Source of the DNA: Phragmites australis
Lineage: Eukaryota > Streptophyta > Magnoliopsida > Poales > Poaceae
NCBI RefSeq assembly: GCF_958298935.1
Contig: NC_084936.1
Span: forward strand, 1,805,501-1,869,500
Reading direction: 5' to 3'
DNA length: 64,000 nucleotides
Part shown: positions 34,331 through 46,034 of the stretch, in pieces
Position numbering within the stretch: position 1 is the first letter of the stretch
Layout of the letters: the number at the start of each line of letters is the position of its first letter
Made by a program: the position numbers and the translations under genes
Notes under the pieces: generated by a model
Databases searched by the model: none
Seen by the model: the letters and a program-made list of their open reading frames with translations, nothing else
What the model was told of the DNA's origin: nothing

Positions 34331-35879
34331 TGGCATAGGTTACAGATTCATAGCTGCACAACCTGACTCAAAAGAAGAGAATTCATCATCGAACTTAGAG
34401 GCGAAGTTCTCATCAACTTCCATCCTAGTCGGCAACTTTGGGAAGGAATAAGACAGTGTGACTGCTGCAGTTGATTCTTGGACGCTTCGCAACAACTCCA
34501 TTCCATTTGACTTATCCATGGAGGAAGCATTCTCATTTGCAAACAGCTGTGCAATAATATCACAGCAAGGTTTCAAATCATCCTCGCTCTGCTCTCTTGT
34601 CAGCTTACCAAGCAGCTCGTTCATTTTTGCAATTCTCTCCATTTTCTGCTTTGTGGTTAGCTTCACCTGCTTTGTATGGTCATCTAGATTTTGATGAGAG
34701 GGGCTGTGATCCTCAGAGGCACTCTGACTTTCTAACAGTTTCTTCAGCTTCTGGTCCAAGATAGTGGCAACCCTCTCCTTAAAGCTATCTGCAATTTCGT
34801 TATCCGACTTTAACCTCACCTTTGCCTCAGAAACCAACATATCCATCCTTTCTTCTGAAGAAGTTGCTTCAGTTCAGGTTCCACAGCAGCATCTTCTGTG
34901 GGACAGAATGTTTCCTCTAGTAATACAACATTCTGTGTGTACCTCTCGTATGCTTCATTTTCAATATCAATGTCTGATTGCATATGTTCCTTTAGCTTTA
35001 TAAACCTCCACTTGTTTATGGTCGCAACATCCTATAACAATAAAAGAAAGTTTAAACCATAATACAATAAAACAGTTCAAAACAAACAGAGAGGGTTAAA
35101 CAGCCAAGAACCTTTTTGGTAAGCGACTTTTTTGTTCTGAGAGAATTCAGAAAATGGTGAGGAAGCTTTTGCAAGGAAGCCAGCCTCGATGAACTGTGAC
35201 AAATGGCAAGCAAGCATTAGAATCAATGCAGTTCTTTGCACAAAATGAATTATAAACTTATGTTTTATGCTCTTACCCGGTTGAAAGTAAATTGGTAGAT
35301 GACTGTTCTGACACTAGAGCAGCAGCAGGTGATGGCTTATCTGGCAATGTGTTGTTCTGTTTCAGAACTATCATGATTCAGTGAAGCGAGACAAGATCTG
35401 TAGTGTTGTTCAGAATGCAGAGTCAAAGATAAACCACAAAATATGTAGCGCAGAGCCACGGACATGATACTAAACAATGTAAAAGAAAGTTTAAAATGAG
35501 ATAAATGAAACTGACAAGCAGATTGAGATAGCAATATCATAATTAAAACATCAACAGTTATAAGAAACTACTCTAACATAACCAGTAACCCTGACATGAA
35601 TAAATGAACGTTGGTTCATAGGAAAGAGATTTTCTAGCGCTGCTTGGCTAGAGTAGGCGTTTGGAACTACAAAAATATCCTGGCTTTGGAGGCAGTGGGC
35701 TAAAAAAAGAACTCTCTGATGTACTCTCAACGGCCAAAGCTTCTATCACTAGAAAGAAGGGTAGATCAGGCATTGTCCTGCTACAGCACATTCTCTCCAA
35801 GAACCTCACACCTTTGCCGTAAATCAAGAAGAGCATAGATCCATTGATGGTTAATGCAATGCCTGATCAATAACCCATT

Positions 35880-35960
35880 TCACTTTACCTCCCCACATAT
35901 TGGACATGTTCCAGGAGGCATGACAGGATGATTACATCCTTGCATGGTCTGCAAGCATTC
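35880..35960 (-). other. Exon-like cysteine motif inside intron 2 of the zinc-finger pseudogene
   Basis: Minus strand: acceptor GCTTGCAG, open codons for CNHPVMPPGTCPICGE, then donor GAG/GTAAAG. Just downstream (about 35800-35880) another open stretch reads HCINHQWIYALLDLRQRCEVLG. Neither belongs in the surrounding gene model. It may be a relic of a second zinc-ribbon protein or an alternative exon. Confidence 0.4.
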
Positions 35961-36664
35961 ACCGTAAAAGTTTGTCCCCTTTTGCCTTCTATTGCTTGTT
36001 TACGTTTTTTATTTCTGTTGGACGAGTGGTGCTGGCAATTTCAGATTTATTTAAAAGATTGTAATAGACGTTAATTGTGGATGATAAGATCTCGGTCTCA
36101 CCATCATAATCAGTTTCTCTGGTGTTAGAACCAAACGAATAACCACTAAAACTTTCCTTCAAAGGGTTAAAAAACGAACAGTAAGCCAGTGTTAGGATGG
36201 CTTAGCGAAATTGGCTAGCTTGCACCTCTAAGCTAGCTCATCCCGGCTAAGAAACCAAATGCACCCCTAAATCCTAACCTTCAAAAAAGTCTGGAACAAC
36301 TGCTGAATGATGAGTGAGGCTAAAACAAGAAGAGGGTGAAAAGGAAAATGATGCCTGGAAAACAATAGGCTGGACCAGATAAGTTATTGTGCAGATATTT
36401 AGATGGCGTAATACCGAACTGTTTCTGGGTCACAAACTACAACTACAGATCACGGTACACGAACAAATCTATTCTCAGCCAGTGAACAGTTTTACACTAA
36501 CATCAGACATACCATGAATGTGGCAAGGATTCTGGGCTTTGTAGCAGCAGCTCTTACAGTACTGGAACGGGCACCTGAAAGGCCAGGCAAAGCATACACA
36601 TATAATCCACAAATCCGACACAGTGGTCTATAACATAGACACAGTGGTCTATAACATAAACACA

Positions 36665-37070
36665 GTGGCGTTTGGATTGTTGGAAATGTGAGGTGAGTTT
36701 GGGAAATAAGAGGTGGGATGAAACATTTCCATTGTTTGGCTCATGGGTTTGGAAGTAGAAAGTGGATTGAGAATGGGATACAAAGACTTCATTTCCCACC
36801 ATTTGAAACCCAGGGTAGGGGTGGTAAATAGGTGGGATAGATGTAGAAAACATGTGAAATTACATATTTGCCCTTTTTATGTTGCTCTTCATTGGTTGTT
36901 TCATTATTCTGAAAAGGGTATTTTGGTTATTTTAACTTATTTTTCATATCCTTACCCCATGACAAACCAAACAAAAAAATATGAATAAAATTTATAACCC
37001 TATCCCATACCCACTCATTTTATCCCATCGCATTTTTCTTTCCCTTTCCCATGCTCCATCCAAACGCCAC
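36665..37070. mobile_element. MITE with GTGGCGTTTGGAT termini
   Basis: Starts GTGGCGTTTGGAT and ends ATCCAAACGCCAC, a perfect 13-bp terminal inverted repeat, with a purine-rich interior repeating GTGGGAT-type words. It sits in intron 1 of the zinc-finger pseudogene. Flanking duplication unclear (CACA on both sides). A 22-bp tandem repeat (ACACAGTGGTCTATAACAT) precedes it. Confidence 0.7.
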
Positions 37071-37120
37071 CACAGGTGAAGGCCACACTAACAACATGAG
37101 CAAGCAGTTTAGCCTAATAA

Positions 37121-37717
37121 GAGCATCTCCAACCGAGCCCTCTTCTCACCCTCTATCCTATATTTGAAGGAAAAATGATAAAAATCGGTCTCCAACCAAC
37201 CCTCTATCCGACCCTTTTTATTTGAGGAGCCCTCAAATCTCCTCTCTCACCATCTACATCTAGGGGCTCCTCATCCAACCCCTCACCCGCGCCGCCGCGC
37301 CCGCGCACAACCCCTCCCGCGCCGCCGCACTGCCCCACGCCTGCCCGCCCGCGCTTCCCCGCACCTGCTCGCCCGCCCACGCTGCACCGTCGCCCCCTCA
37401 CCCGCCCGCCCGCCCGTGCCGTGGAGGCGTGGAGAGAGAGATCTCGAGGAGAGGGAGGTCGGGGAGAGAGAAGGAGTGGGGAGAGAGAGGGAGCTCTGGC
37501 CGACGTCGGGAGAGAGGCTCTGGAGAGAGAGGGAGAGAGGGGAGAGAGAGGAGAGAGAGTTACCAGATATTAATAAAATAGAGGTGATTCGAATATAGGG
37601 GGTTAAATATGAGGGGTCGGTTGGAACGCGCTGAGAAGTAGGGGATGAAATCTGGATGAGGAGCCCCTAAATAAGAGAAATATGGGGTCAAATATGAGTA
37701 GTCGGTTGAAAATGCTC
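37121..37717. mobile_element. Tourist-like MITE (PIF/Harbinger type), 597 bp
   Basis: Terminal inverted repeats GAGCATCTCCAACCGA and, inverted, TCGGTTGAAAATGCTC; flanked by TAA at 37118-37120 and 37718-37720, the 3-bp duplication of PIF/Harbinger elements. The interior is unusually GC-rich, with CGCCCGCC and GAGAGAGAGG stretches. Also located in intron 1 of the zinc-finger pseudogene. Confidence 0.75.
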
Positions 37718-37954
37718 TAAGAAAGCTCTACAAACTTTGCCTTCTTACCGGGAGCGGGCGACGTTGCCGCACTAGATGCACTTGGGCTTGTTGAGGCCGC
37801 GGAGGTTTAGCTTGGGCATATTGAAGGCAGCGGCAGGAATAGGAGTAGATGGCTTCTGCGGTGTCTCATTGCCGTTGGCGGTCGCGTGAACAGGGGCGGG
37901 AGAGCCACTAGCCGCCTTGCCGCCGGAGGCAAGGGCGGGCTTCACGTCGGCCAT

Positions 37955-39823
37955 GGGGGCACCTCAGTTGAACCAAACCCCCCAAATTTTTCGGAAAATA
38001 AGCTGTGCCCGCGCCTTGGGTGGAGAACAAGAGAATTAGAAATTTGGATTTGATTGAAGATAAAAAGGAATTCAATCCATGAGTCCGAGCAAGCTAGGGT
38101 TTCCTACCAAGAGAAGAAGGGAGAAATCGATCCAAGTATTCCCCTCCGACCCACGCCAGTCCAGCCCCAGCCGAGGGCGGGGAGGGCGCCTCCCGACGAG
38201 GGAAGGCTAGAATTCGGTGGAGGGAGACCTCGCCGGAACAGATGGTGGCGACGGCGGTCAAATGGAGCGAGAGGGGGAACCCGAAACCATACTCCAGGCT
38301 CGAGCTCCGGCTCGGGGCTCAGTCTAGCCAACCTGATACTTTGTCCATCTCGACACAGGGTGAAGCTTAAGCCGAAATGAGTCTGATAATACTTTACTAT
38401 ACATCTAATAATATATATAAATTTATATAATTAATATGAGTAGTTTATTAATAAAAAAATTCTTTACTCTGGTGTCAGTGCATCACCCAAGCTACATGTA
38501 GCTTCGCCCCTGCTCAACACCAAGCTCTCGGCTGAATTTTTTTTTGGCATTTGGGTTAGGATCCAGGTTAGAAATTAGTAGTTTTTCTAATTTTTCCCAC
38601 GTTTTAATTTTGTTGGCTTGCGTGTTGAAATTCTGTGAAAATGGATAAAGTCTAATATTGAGAGAACAATAAGGTGTAAACCTTCAATTGCTTAATGACG
38701 TTTCACCTGGGCACACTTATTTAGGAGGGTTATTTCAAGTCTATAAATACTCCAAATGTAACATATTTCCGTCTTGAATTCAATATCGTTTCTTGCTGTT
38801 ACAAACAAATTTATCATTATGGTGTTGAAACCTTTGTGCGGCAGATTTCCATCCCAACTTTGAGCTTGATAAGCAAGAGATCCTTGGGGTTGAGCGCTAT
38901 TGTAATTGCAATATTGCACAAAAGAGTGTTGCTATGGGGTTCTCATAAAAAATCTAGAAAAAAAATTGTTGATAAAAGCCTCCGTCTTTCATCTCAAAAT
39001 CAGTCATATTTTCATCACCTCTCACACAGGGATATAGACACATATATTCACAGCTCTCGTATATAGTACATATGCTCACACTGGTAAATATCATAATCCC
39101 GAATATGCTATGTATCGTGTCTATAACATGAGCGTCATGGGCCCTCATGTCATTGATCTAATCGATGGCATATCTAGGATTGGTAAAGTTTGCAGTAGCA
39201 TATAAGAAAATGTCCCAAACACTAAAAGCTAGATCAAATGATACGTATTTGTGGCTTGAAGATGCACGTGGCAAGGGTGAGGTCGAGGAGGGAACAAACA
39301 CTAGAATGATTGAAGTTTTTCGATCGTTAATTTTTCGTGCAAGTTAATGGCCATGACGTGATATCTCGCTTTTATATATGTGAAGCAACGTAAAGCTGAA
39401 TTGTAGTAATGTAACGCCGGCTCCGCTCCTTCGCCGCCGGCAACGGCTGTGCCGACGGTCGCCGACGGCGCTGGGTAGATTGCAACAATTGGGAGTTCAG
39501 AAGCCATCCATGACCTGTAATAGTGCTTCCGACCATGCTCAGTGCTCACCAAACAAAGCATGTTCCTACGCATTTTCTAATTTTCAGCAAGGTTGCTACA
39601 AAAACCTACACAAGCTAGAGCCAGCATGCAGGTGGTCTCTTCAGCCCACTACACACATAGGAGTGTATATATTACATTGCATACACACCAATCCTACAAA
39701 CATCACAAACCAAAAACCAGCTAACTGTCTGTTATGCTTACTGAGAGGGTAAGCCTGAAGTTAATCTTCTCTTCTTCTCTTTCCAGCACTACATTGTCCA
39801 GCTTGTGGCGCTGCATTGTCCAG
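37955..39823. other. Intergenic region, upstream of the zinc-finger pseudogene and downstream of the CHUP1-like gene
   Basis: The first 300 bp are probably the leader and promoter of the pseudogene. The remainder is AT-rich with no supported gene; open frames at 38836-39573 lack domains. Confidence 0.4.
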
Positions 39824-42800
39824 CTACTGGGTGCTATTTCGGACATGAACAAGATTCCTCAGCTCTTCAAATGCATCCATGGTCTCCGTGTCGAAACCTT
39901 CAGCAAACTGCGAAAATGAGCTGGGAGTTTAGAACACTTGCAGATTCAAATAGAACATGCAAACTTGTGAAACCCAGAGTTCCCTACATACAAGCAGCCG
40001 AGGAAAATAAATATGTGGAATGGAAATAAAGGGAGAGATGCAATGTTACAGTATCTGGCAAAACATAATAGGTTACCTGATGCATCCTGAAGGCAAATCT
40101 CACTGCCTGAAGTAGCATGTACTCCAGAGCTGGATCCTTGTTCAGAGGTCCCATAAATTGAAGTTCCATAGCAACCCTTTTCATATACATCTTCGCTAAT
40201 TTCACAGAAGCAAACTTTATCTGCAGTCATCAAGAAAAAAAAGGTAAGGAACACTCCATGTCATGTACCTCGATAGATCGGCAACCAATTCACACACAAG
40301 CACACCGATTCAATCACTCAAATGAACTGATTAGGCACCCAAGTCAGTACACAGAAGGATTACAGCTTCAGAGGAGAAGAGCAGCAAGTTTAGACTAGGA
40401 AGGGATGAATGAGGCTGAGAAAGGAAGAGAGGTAAAACAGCAGCAGCACGGGGATCAGAGAAGAGAATACCGGGGAAGGAAGAAGACCAGAGGAGGAGGA
40501 AGAATTGTTTTGTTTTCATCGATGAATTGAGCCACTGCCTTTGCTCCCTTTTGTAGACACCTCCCTAAGCTGTGGGCCCACTTGCCAGCCTGGAGGCCTA
40601 TACGTGACATTACCCACCCCTAGAGATCCAGCTTGCCCTCAAGCTGATGGATTGATATTGCTTGACGACCCTTGTCTCTACGCCCCTATTGCCGAGCTCA
40701 ATGATGGAGACGAGGCCTCTCTTGTCATGGAAGACCTACTGAAGCCACATTCCAACAGGAAGCCCTGCCAAGCCCCCTTGCAGTCCACATGTGTTCTGCC
40801 CGTCGGTGAGGAGCGCTATGAGGAGCTCGCTCGCGGAGAAGAGCGCCTTGACGATGTTGTCGATGAGCGAGTCGACAAGGCCGTTGTAGCGTAGCGTGAA
40901 CATCGATTCACTCTTGTTGCGTGCATTGGGGACCCACGCGAACGCGGCGAGGCAGGCGACCACGCACACCTGACCGTTGCGTAGGAGACACAGACCACTA
41001 GCCTGAGGAAGACGAAGTAGATCGCCGGTACCGCATCGTGACTCACGACGAGGTTGACGCCGTCACCAGTGTCGAAGACAAGCCGCTGTGCCTCAACTTC
41101 GCTCTCAATTGGTGCTCGCACTCGGTCCATGTCGTTGGCAGCGCCTCTCATGGTTAGTCACGCATGCCCTTGCAGTACCTTCGCGAGCACCACAAGGCCC
41201 ATTCACGTGCCCCTTCAACGCGAACCGCAGAGGTGGTGACCATGGTTGTGGCATTGCGTCGAGCACGATGTGAGCATTGTCGCTAGCACTCATGCACTGC
41301 ATACAGAACTTGCCCGCGTACAGGGTGTCAAGTGCCGGGTCGGTGCAACCACTGAAGAGCATAACGATGTCCTTGTTGTGGTTGTCACCGATGTATATCA
41401 CGAAGCACGCGACACAGGTCTCAGGTGCGACGTGTGCGGCAATGTGGTAGACAGTGAGGTCGGTGGAGGCGTTGTTCACGACGTCAACGACCAAGACACT
41501 GAGCAGTGGTAACATGATCAGCCCGCCATCATAGCCACCGGATATGAGGAGCGAGTTGTCATCGTTGAGTGCAAGGCAGTAGAGGGCGCCGATGGTGTGG
41601 GCGCAAAAGGAGCTTGCGATGTCGCAGGACAGAAGCGTGTCGGCATGTGCGCGCCCAGACACGCCGCTGATGAGGGAATCCACGGGGACGGTGCCAGAGA
41701 CAGAACCAAGCGTGTCGGCATGGCGCGCGACGTAGCGGATGTCGAGGAAGATGCCGACATGGGTGCCACCAGTGAAGCTGGGTCCAGGGTCATAGGGGTC
41801 GATGATGATGTCAGCATGCTTTGGCAAGCGACACGTAGGCCCGGAAGCTACTTGCGCCGGTGCGACCGATGAGGCCCAGCCCCTAGAGGTACTTGGCAAC
41901 GACGTACTGTTCCGCGTCGAGATCCGCTCGCTTCCCGCCGAGGTCCAATGAAGAACGAGGTTCGGCGTCGAGGCATTTCGTAGAATGGTTGGTGGTCGCC
42001 TCACCGTTGATGTCGCTGAGCTTCATGTCACCGAACCATGGTGGAAAGGACTGCGAGGCATTCGAGAAAATGGTCGGCAAGGTGGCCGCACGGTCGCACT
42101 TCACGTAGTTGGTGCTCGCTGTGTCGTGGTTCAGGGTGGAGGCGTCGATCGACGTCGGCGTCGTGGCACGTAAACTTGTGGGTGCACTCGTGCCCTATGC
42201 GAGGAACGAGATGACGTCCGTGCAGTTGAGGAAGTCCGAGTCGATGACGATTTCCTGGGTCTCGTAGATTTCGCGCAACACCACCGCCCTTGGTCTGTAG
42301 CCATGTGGCTTCTTCACGTCGTCGGTTGGTCGCAGGTAGTCACCAAGGAAGCAACGAATGATGGCTGCCGCTAGACTCGGAATAGCGATGAAAGATGCCA
42401 GTGAGGTAGTAGAGATAGGGGAAGTCGATGGAGAGGCGAAGATGCGGTCCCAACGAGCGCACAACCTCGAGCTTCGCCAGCACCCGTGCATACACCGCCT
42501 CCCGCCGTTGCTCCAAGAACTCATCAACTGACATTTGTTCGGCATCGGCAGAGGGCGATGACGAGGAGAAGGTGGTGGTGGAGGATAGGCTCTGATACCA
42601 ATTGCCATGTACCTCAATTAATCGACAACCAATTCACACACAAGCACACTAATTCAATCGCTCAGATGAACTGATTAGACACCCAAGTCAGTACACAGGA
42701 GGATTACAGCTTAAGAGGAGAAGAGCGGCTAGTATAGACTGGGAAGGGATGAATGAGACTGGGAAGGAAGAGAGGTAAAGCAGCAACACGAGGATTAGAG

Positions 42801-45800
42801 AAGAGAAGACCGGGGAAGGAAGAAGACCGAAGGAGGAAAAATAATTGTTATGTTTTCATCGATGGATTGAGCCGCTGCCTTTGCTCCCTTTTGTAGACAC
42901 CTCCCTGAGCTGTGGGCCCCACTTACCAGCAGGTACCTGACACTCCAACAATATAAATAGATATTCCAGCAGGTCTTTACAGGCTGCTGTTGCTTTACAG
43001 GCTTCTGAGACATCAAGAGAATCTGCAATCGCTGGCAAGCAAACAAGACTGATTCCTGGGGAGGCCAATCATGTTCTATAAGCAACGATGCTAAAAAACA
43101 ATGTACTAAGTATTCTTTAGGAAAATAGAGAAAATTATTTTATATTTCTTCATTTAGGGTTATGAAGTATAAATATAAGGATGTAACAAGCTCTTTAAGG
43201 GAAAAAGAAAAGGTAAGGTATTTACAACAACTGCTGGACTTTTAGTAGTCATCATGCTAAGCATTCTGAGTTCTGACTATTGAAAGATATATATGAATGT
43301 AATGGGCACCTAATTAATGATTACAAGTAATAGACAACAAGCTTTGATTCATTCTCGTGAAGTAGTGCAATTCTGACTAGGCTATTTCCAATTTCGTTAG
43401 CTGATGGAAGTGCACTAAGAATTTAAACCTGCTGAGGGGCAGTCCAACACAGAAAATTTACCTTGCTAATAAGATTGTTATCAAGCATCCAGTCAGTAGG
43501 AATATTAAACTCCTTACAATGCCTCATCATAGCATCTCTTGTCCTCAGAAGGTTGTAGACACCTCGCTCAGTCCTGAATTAAGAATTCCAATCAAATTCT
43601 CAGTACTTGGTGCAACTTTACGGGTAATAACTATTAGCTAGATGTATCTTTGTTGTATAATTCAGTAAACTTGGTCATACTTTTCAGATATTGTAACCAT
43701 TTTCTTCAGTGCAATGTCACAGGGAAGGCGTGCATCATCTTTGTAGTTTGAAACTTCGGATTCCAACTTTTTCAGGTCTTGGTAGCCAAAAGCTGCCTCT
43801 CGTAGAGTATCCGCCTTCCTCTCAGGCCAATCAAAATGCTTCAACACTGCTCTCTCATCCACCTTCATGTGATGCAATTAAATAAGAAAATAACTTTAAT
43901 GACTGCTGCAACTGAAAAAGATTACTCACAAATCGGTGATATTAGAATATGCATACCAGGAAGCCAAGTTCATCATCTAGCCACTTCACAAATGCAACCA
44001 CATCTTCAATATCTTTGTAGGCTGCATTAGTCACCTCCTTAATCAACGATTTCACAAATTCACCTTGAGTCTCGACATCCGCCTTGATCTGAAAATGGGA
44101 TAAAAGTCAAAACATACAGTTAGTGCAAGAACAATCTGATAATTGCTATCTGCATGATCACCAGATTTCCAGTAAGCTAGAATCATTGCACTACTTACAG
44201 CCTGCAGATGGGACGAACGGTTCTCGATTTCACCAATCATGCTACTCCGCACATTCGCAGAGTTGGCAGCTTCACACATTCCACCATTGGAAGTATCCTT
44301 TTTTGAGTCCCTTCTCATAAGTGAATGGTAGAGCTCTGCGACCTGTGGTGCCCTCTTCATGACCCCACTACTCCTTGTGGAAAACTTGGGGGGAGGAGGA
44401 GGCGGCGGTGGACGAGGCGGATTCACAGTCGATACATTTGATGGACCAGAATTTGACACAGAAACAGAAGGTCTTGGTGGAGGGTTAGGGATGCGCAACG
44501 CACGCTTTTCAACATCCAGACATTGAGACTTGCATACTTCTGACTTGTCAAGATCAAATCTTGAACTTTCAGATCGACCAAAATCATACTTGTCCACGAG
44601 AAGATCACGCTTCTCCCTTATTTTCTGATCCTTATTACAAGAGACCGATTCATCTGTTGCGTCAGGAAGGCCAATAAAGGTATCAGATTGCCGCCTCTTC
44701 ACAATGTTGAAGTCTTGTGCGCATCCCTTTGGTCCACCAAGTGAGTGCCTACGTGTTGGGCTTTGTGCTTCTGCAGCTTCAATCCATGCCCTATCAAGAA
44801 GTGCTTCCTTTTTGGATGCTTGACAACTCTTATCATTCTGAGACCACTGCTTGATACGCTCTGCAATGCTGAATTTTTTATCAGAACTGTCCTCAGTATT
44901 TCTTGCATCACCTTCACCACCATCATCAACATTGAAAGCCATGGCACCATTATAATTTATATCAATCATTGTTCTTGCTGTTTGATCTGAGTTACAGAGC
45001 TCATGGCGTAGACATGAATTGATCCAACGAAGATAAGCAAGCTCTTCAACCTCTGTTAGCCGACTCATTTGCAATCCCTCAACTTGCTTGCTCAGGTTTG
45101 CATTTGTGTGCCTCAACAACGATGCCTCAGCTTTAACCTTGGCAACTATATCGCTCTGGTGACAGTATTTGCATCATACCAAAAAAAAATAGATTAGTTG
45201 AAATATTTTGTGCACAAATAGAAATAGTCTAAGTTCAAGTAATGGTACCTCTGCACTATTCTCAATGCCAGACAATTTGGACTCAGCTGAAGAGAGCTTG
45301 ATTGCAAGATTTCGTTTCTGAAACTGAAGCTCTTTGTTTAACCGGCGTAGTTCAACAACTTCAAACTCCAAGTTTCCTGAAGAAGGTGCATTGTCCCCAT
45401 CGACAATAGGAACCCTATTGCCATGTCCATCTAATCTTACATTTTCTTCATGATGCTCCACCATAGAAGATAGAGCTGATAGTTGTTCAGAAAGGCTTGT
45501 TTTCTCAGCTTCTAATGAAGTATTAAGTCTTTCAAGCCTGTCAATTTCACTCTTCCTAGTATCAAGCTCCTTTTCAAGTTCTGAAACTCTTGAGTTTTCT
45601 CTGCATTGCCGCAACTCTGACTGTAATGCTAGCTCCCTTTCCTTCGATTCACGTAGTTGTTCCCTGAGATGGTCCAACTCAAGAAAAAGATCATGAGATG
45701 CCGGGGACCTGATACTGTGGCAATCGAAGACATGGGGATGAACTTGAGCACCAGCAGGTGAGCAAGGAAAGTCTCCAATAAGAGATCTCTTAACCCTAGA

Positions 45801-46034
45801 GTGGTATGGAATCTGTTGGTCGGTCTGGTTGACATTTTTAACACTTGCAAGAGGTGGTTTCTTGCTTGCAATGGCTGTTGTCTTCTTGGTTTTCTTGTCT
45901 GTTGTAAACCCTTTGACAATTTGGGAACCCCATGAGGATCCAAACTTGGGCTTCAGAGAATTTGGATTGCTTTTGGAGTCAACCCTCGATCTGCAAGGCT
46001 TTGTTTGGTTGTCAAACATGATATCCTCTTTCAT
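39824..46034 (-). CDS. CHUP1-like / IPGA1-type coiled-coil protein
   Basis: Seven exons (46034-45249, 45155-44199, 44088-43957, 43862-43681, 43573-43462, 40220-40077, 39907-39824) join in phase to 798 residues. Layout: basic Ser/Lys-rich N-terminus, coiled coil (about 110-290), charged linker, polyproline run PPRPPPPPPPPKF (about 508-520), and the conserved CHUP1 C-terminal domain (about 525-790; VAFVKWLDDELGFL, LKHFDWPERKADTLREAAFGY, NLLRTRDAMMRHCKEF, MYMKRVAMEL, FAFRMHQFAEGFD). CHUP1 itself anchors chloroplasts to actin, but its N-terminal hydrophobic envelope anchor is absent here, so the IPGA1-like, microtubule-associated branch is more likely. The ATG at 46034 has a candidate 5'-UTR intron acceptor about 84 bp upstream. 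The fifth intron is 3.2 kb because it contains a whole LTR retrotransposon in the same orientation. Confidence 0.93.
40259..42942 (-). mobile_element. Complete non-autonomous LTR retrotransposon, 2684 bp
   Basis: LTRs at 42603-42942 (5') and 40259-40609 (3') are direct repeats with TGTCA start and TGACA/TGGCA end. The target-site duplication CTCCA flanks at 40254-40258 and 42943-42947. The primer-binding site TGGTATCAGAGCC (minus strand, 42600-42588, initiator tRNA-Met type) lies 2 bp inside the 5' LTR, and a purine tract AGGGGTGGGTAA precedes the 3' LTR. No gag, protease, integrase or RT is present. It lies in intron 5 of the CHUP1-like gene, same orientation. The LTRs differ at many sites, so insertion is not recent. 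Confidence 0.92.
41105..42535 (-). pseudogene. Gene-like internal sequence of the LTR element (possible WD40 relic)
   Basis: From 42534 the minus strand opens with MSVDEFLEQRREAVYARVLA and continues with KPHGYRPRAVVLREIYETQE in another frame; a 299-residue open frame at 42004-41105 contains HTIGALYCLALNDDNSLLIS and GGYDGG, which resemble WD40 blades, perhaps of the RID3/WDR18 type. Several frame changes and stops separate the pieces. It does not resemble gag or pol, so captured host coding sequence is likely. The WD40 reading is tentative. Confidence 0.45.

Larger units (their letters stand above)
34340..37954 (-). pseudogene. Cysteine-rich zinc-finger gene with in-frame stop and frameshift
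   Basis: Five exons (37954-37749, 36574-36513, 35367-35277, 35193-35112, 35031-34340) keep phase across all introns. Exon 1 starts MADVKPALASGGK and reaches NKPKCI; the next codon is TAG, followed in frame by CGNVARSR, then exon 2 CPFQYCKSCCYKAQNPCHIH and exon 3 VLKQNNTLPDK. The cysteines form C-x2-C-x7-C-x4-C-x2-CC-x6-C, a zinc-binding pattern I recall from an uncharacterised plant family. Exon 4 gives RLASLQKLPHHFLN, exon 5 TINKWRFIKLKEHM and LLEETF, probably coiled coil. Near 34870 the frame shifts by one base; the remainder, from RMDMLVSEAK to the stop at 34340, is open. One nonsense codon plus one frameshift with otherwise intact splicing suggest a recently dead gene, or assembly error. 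Confidence 0.75.
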
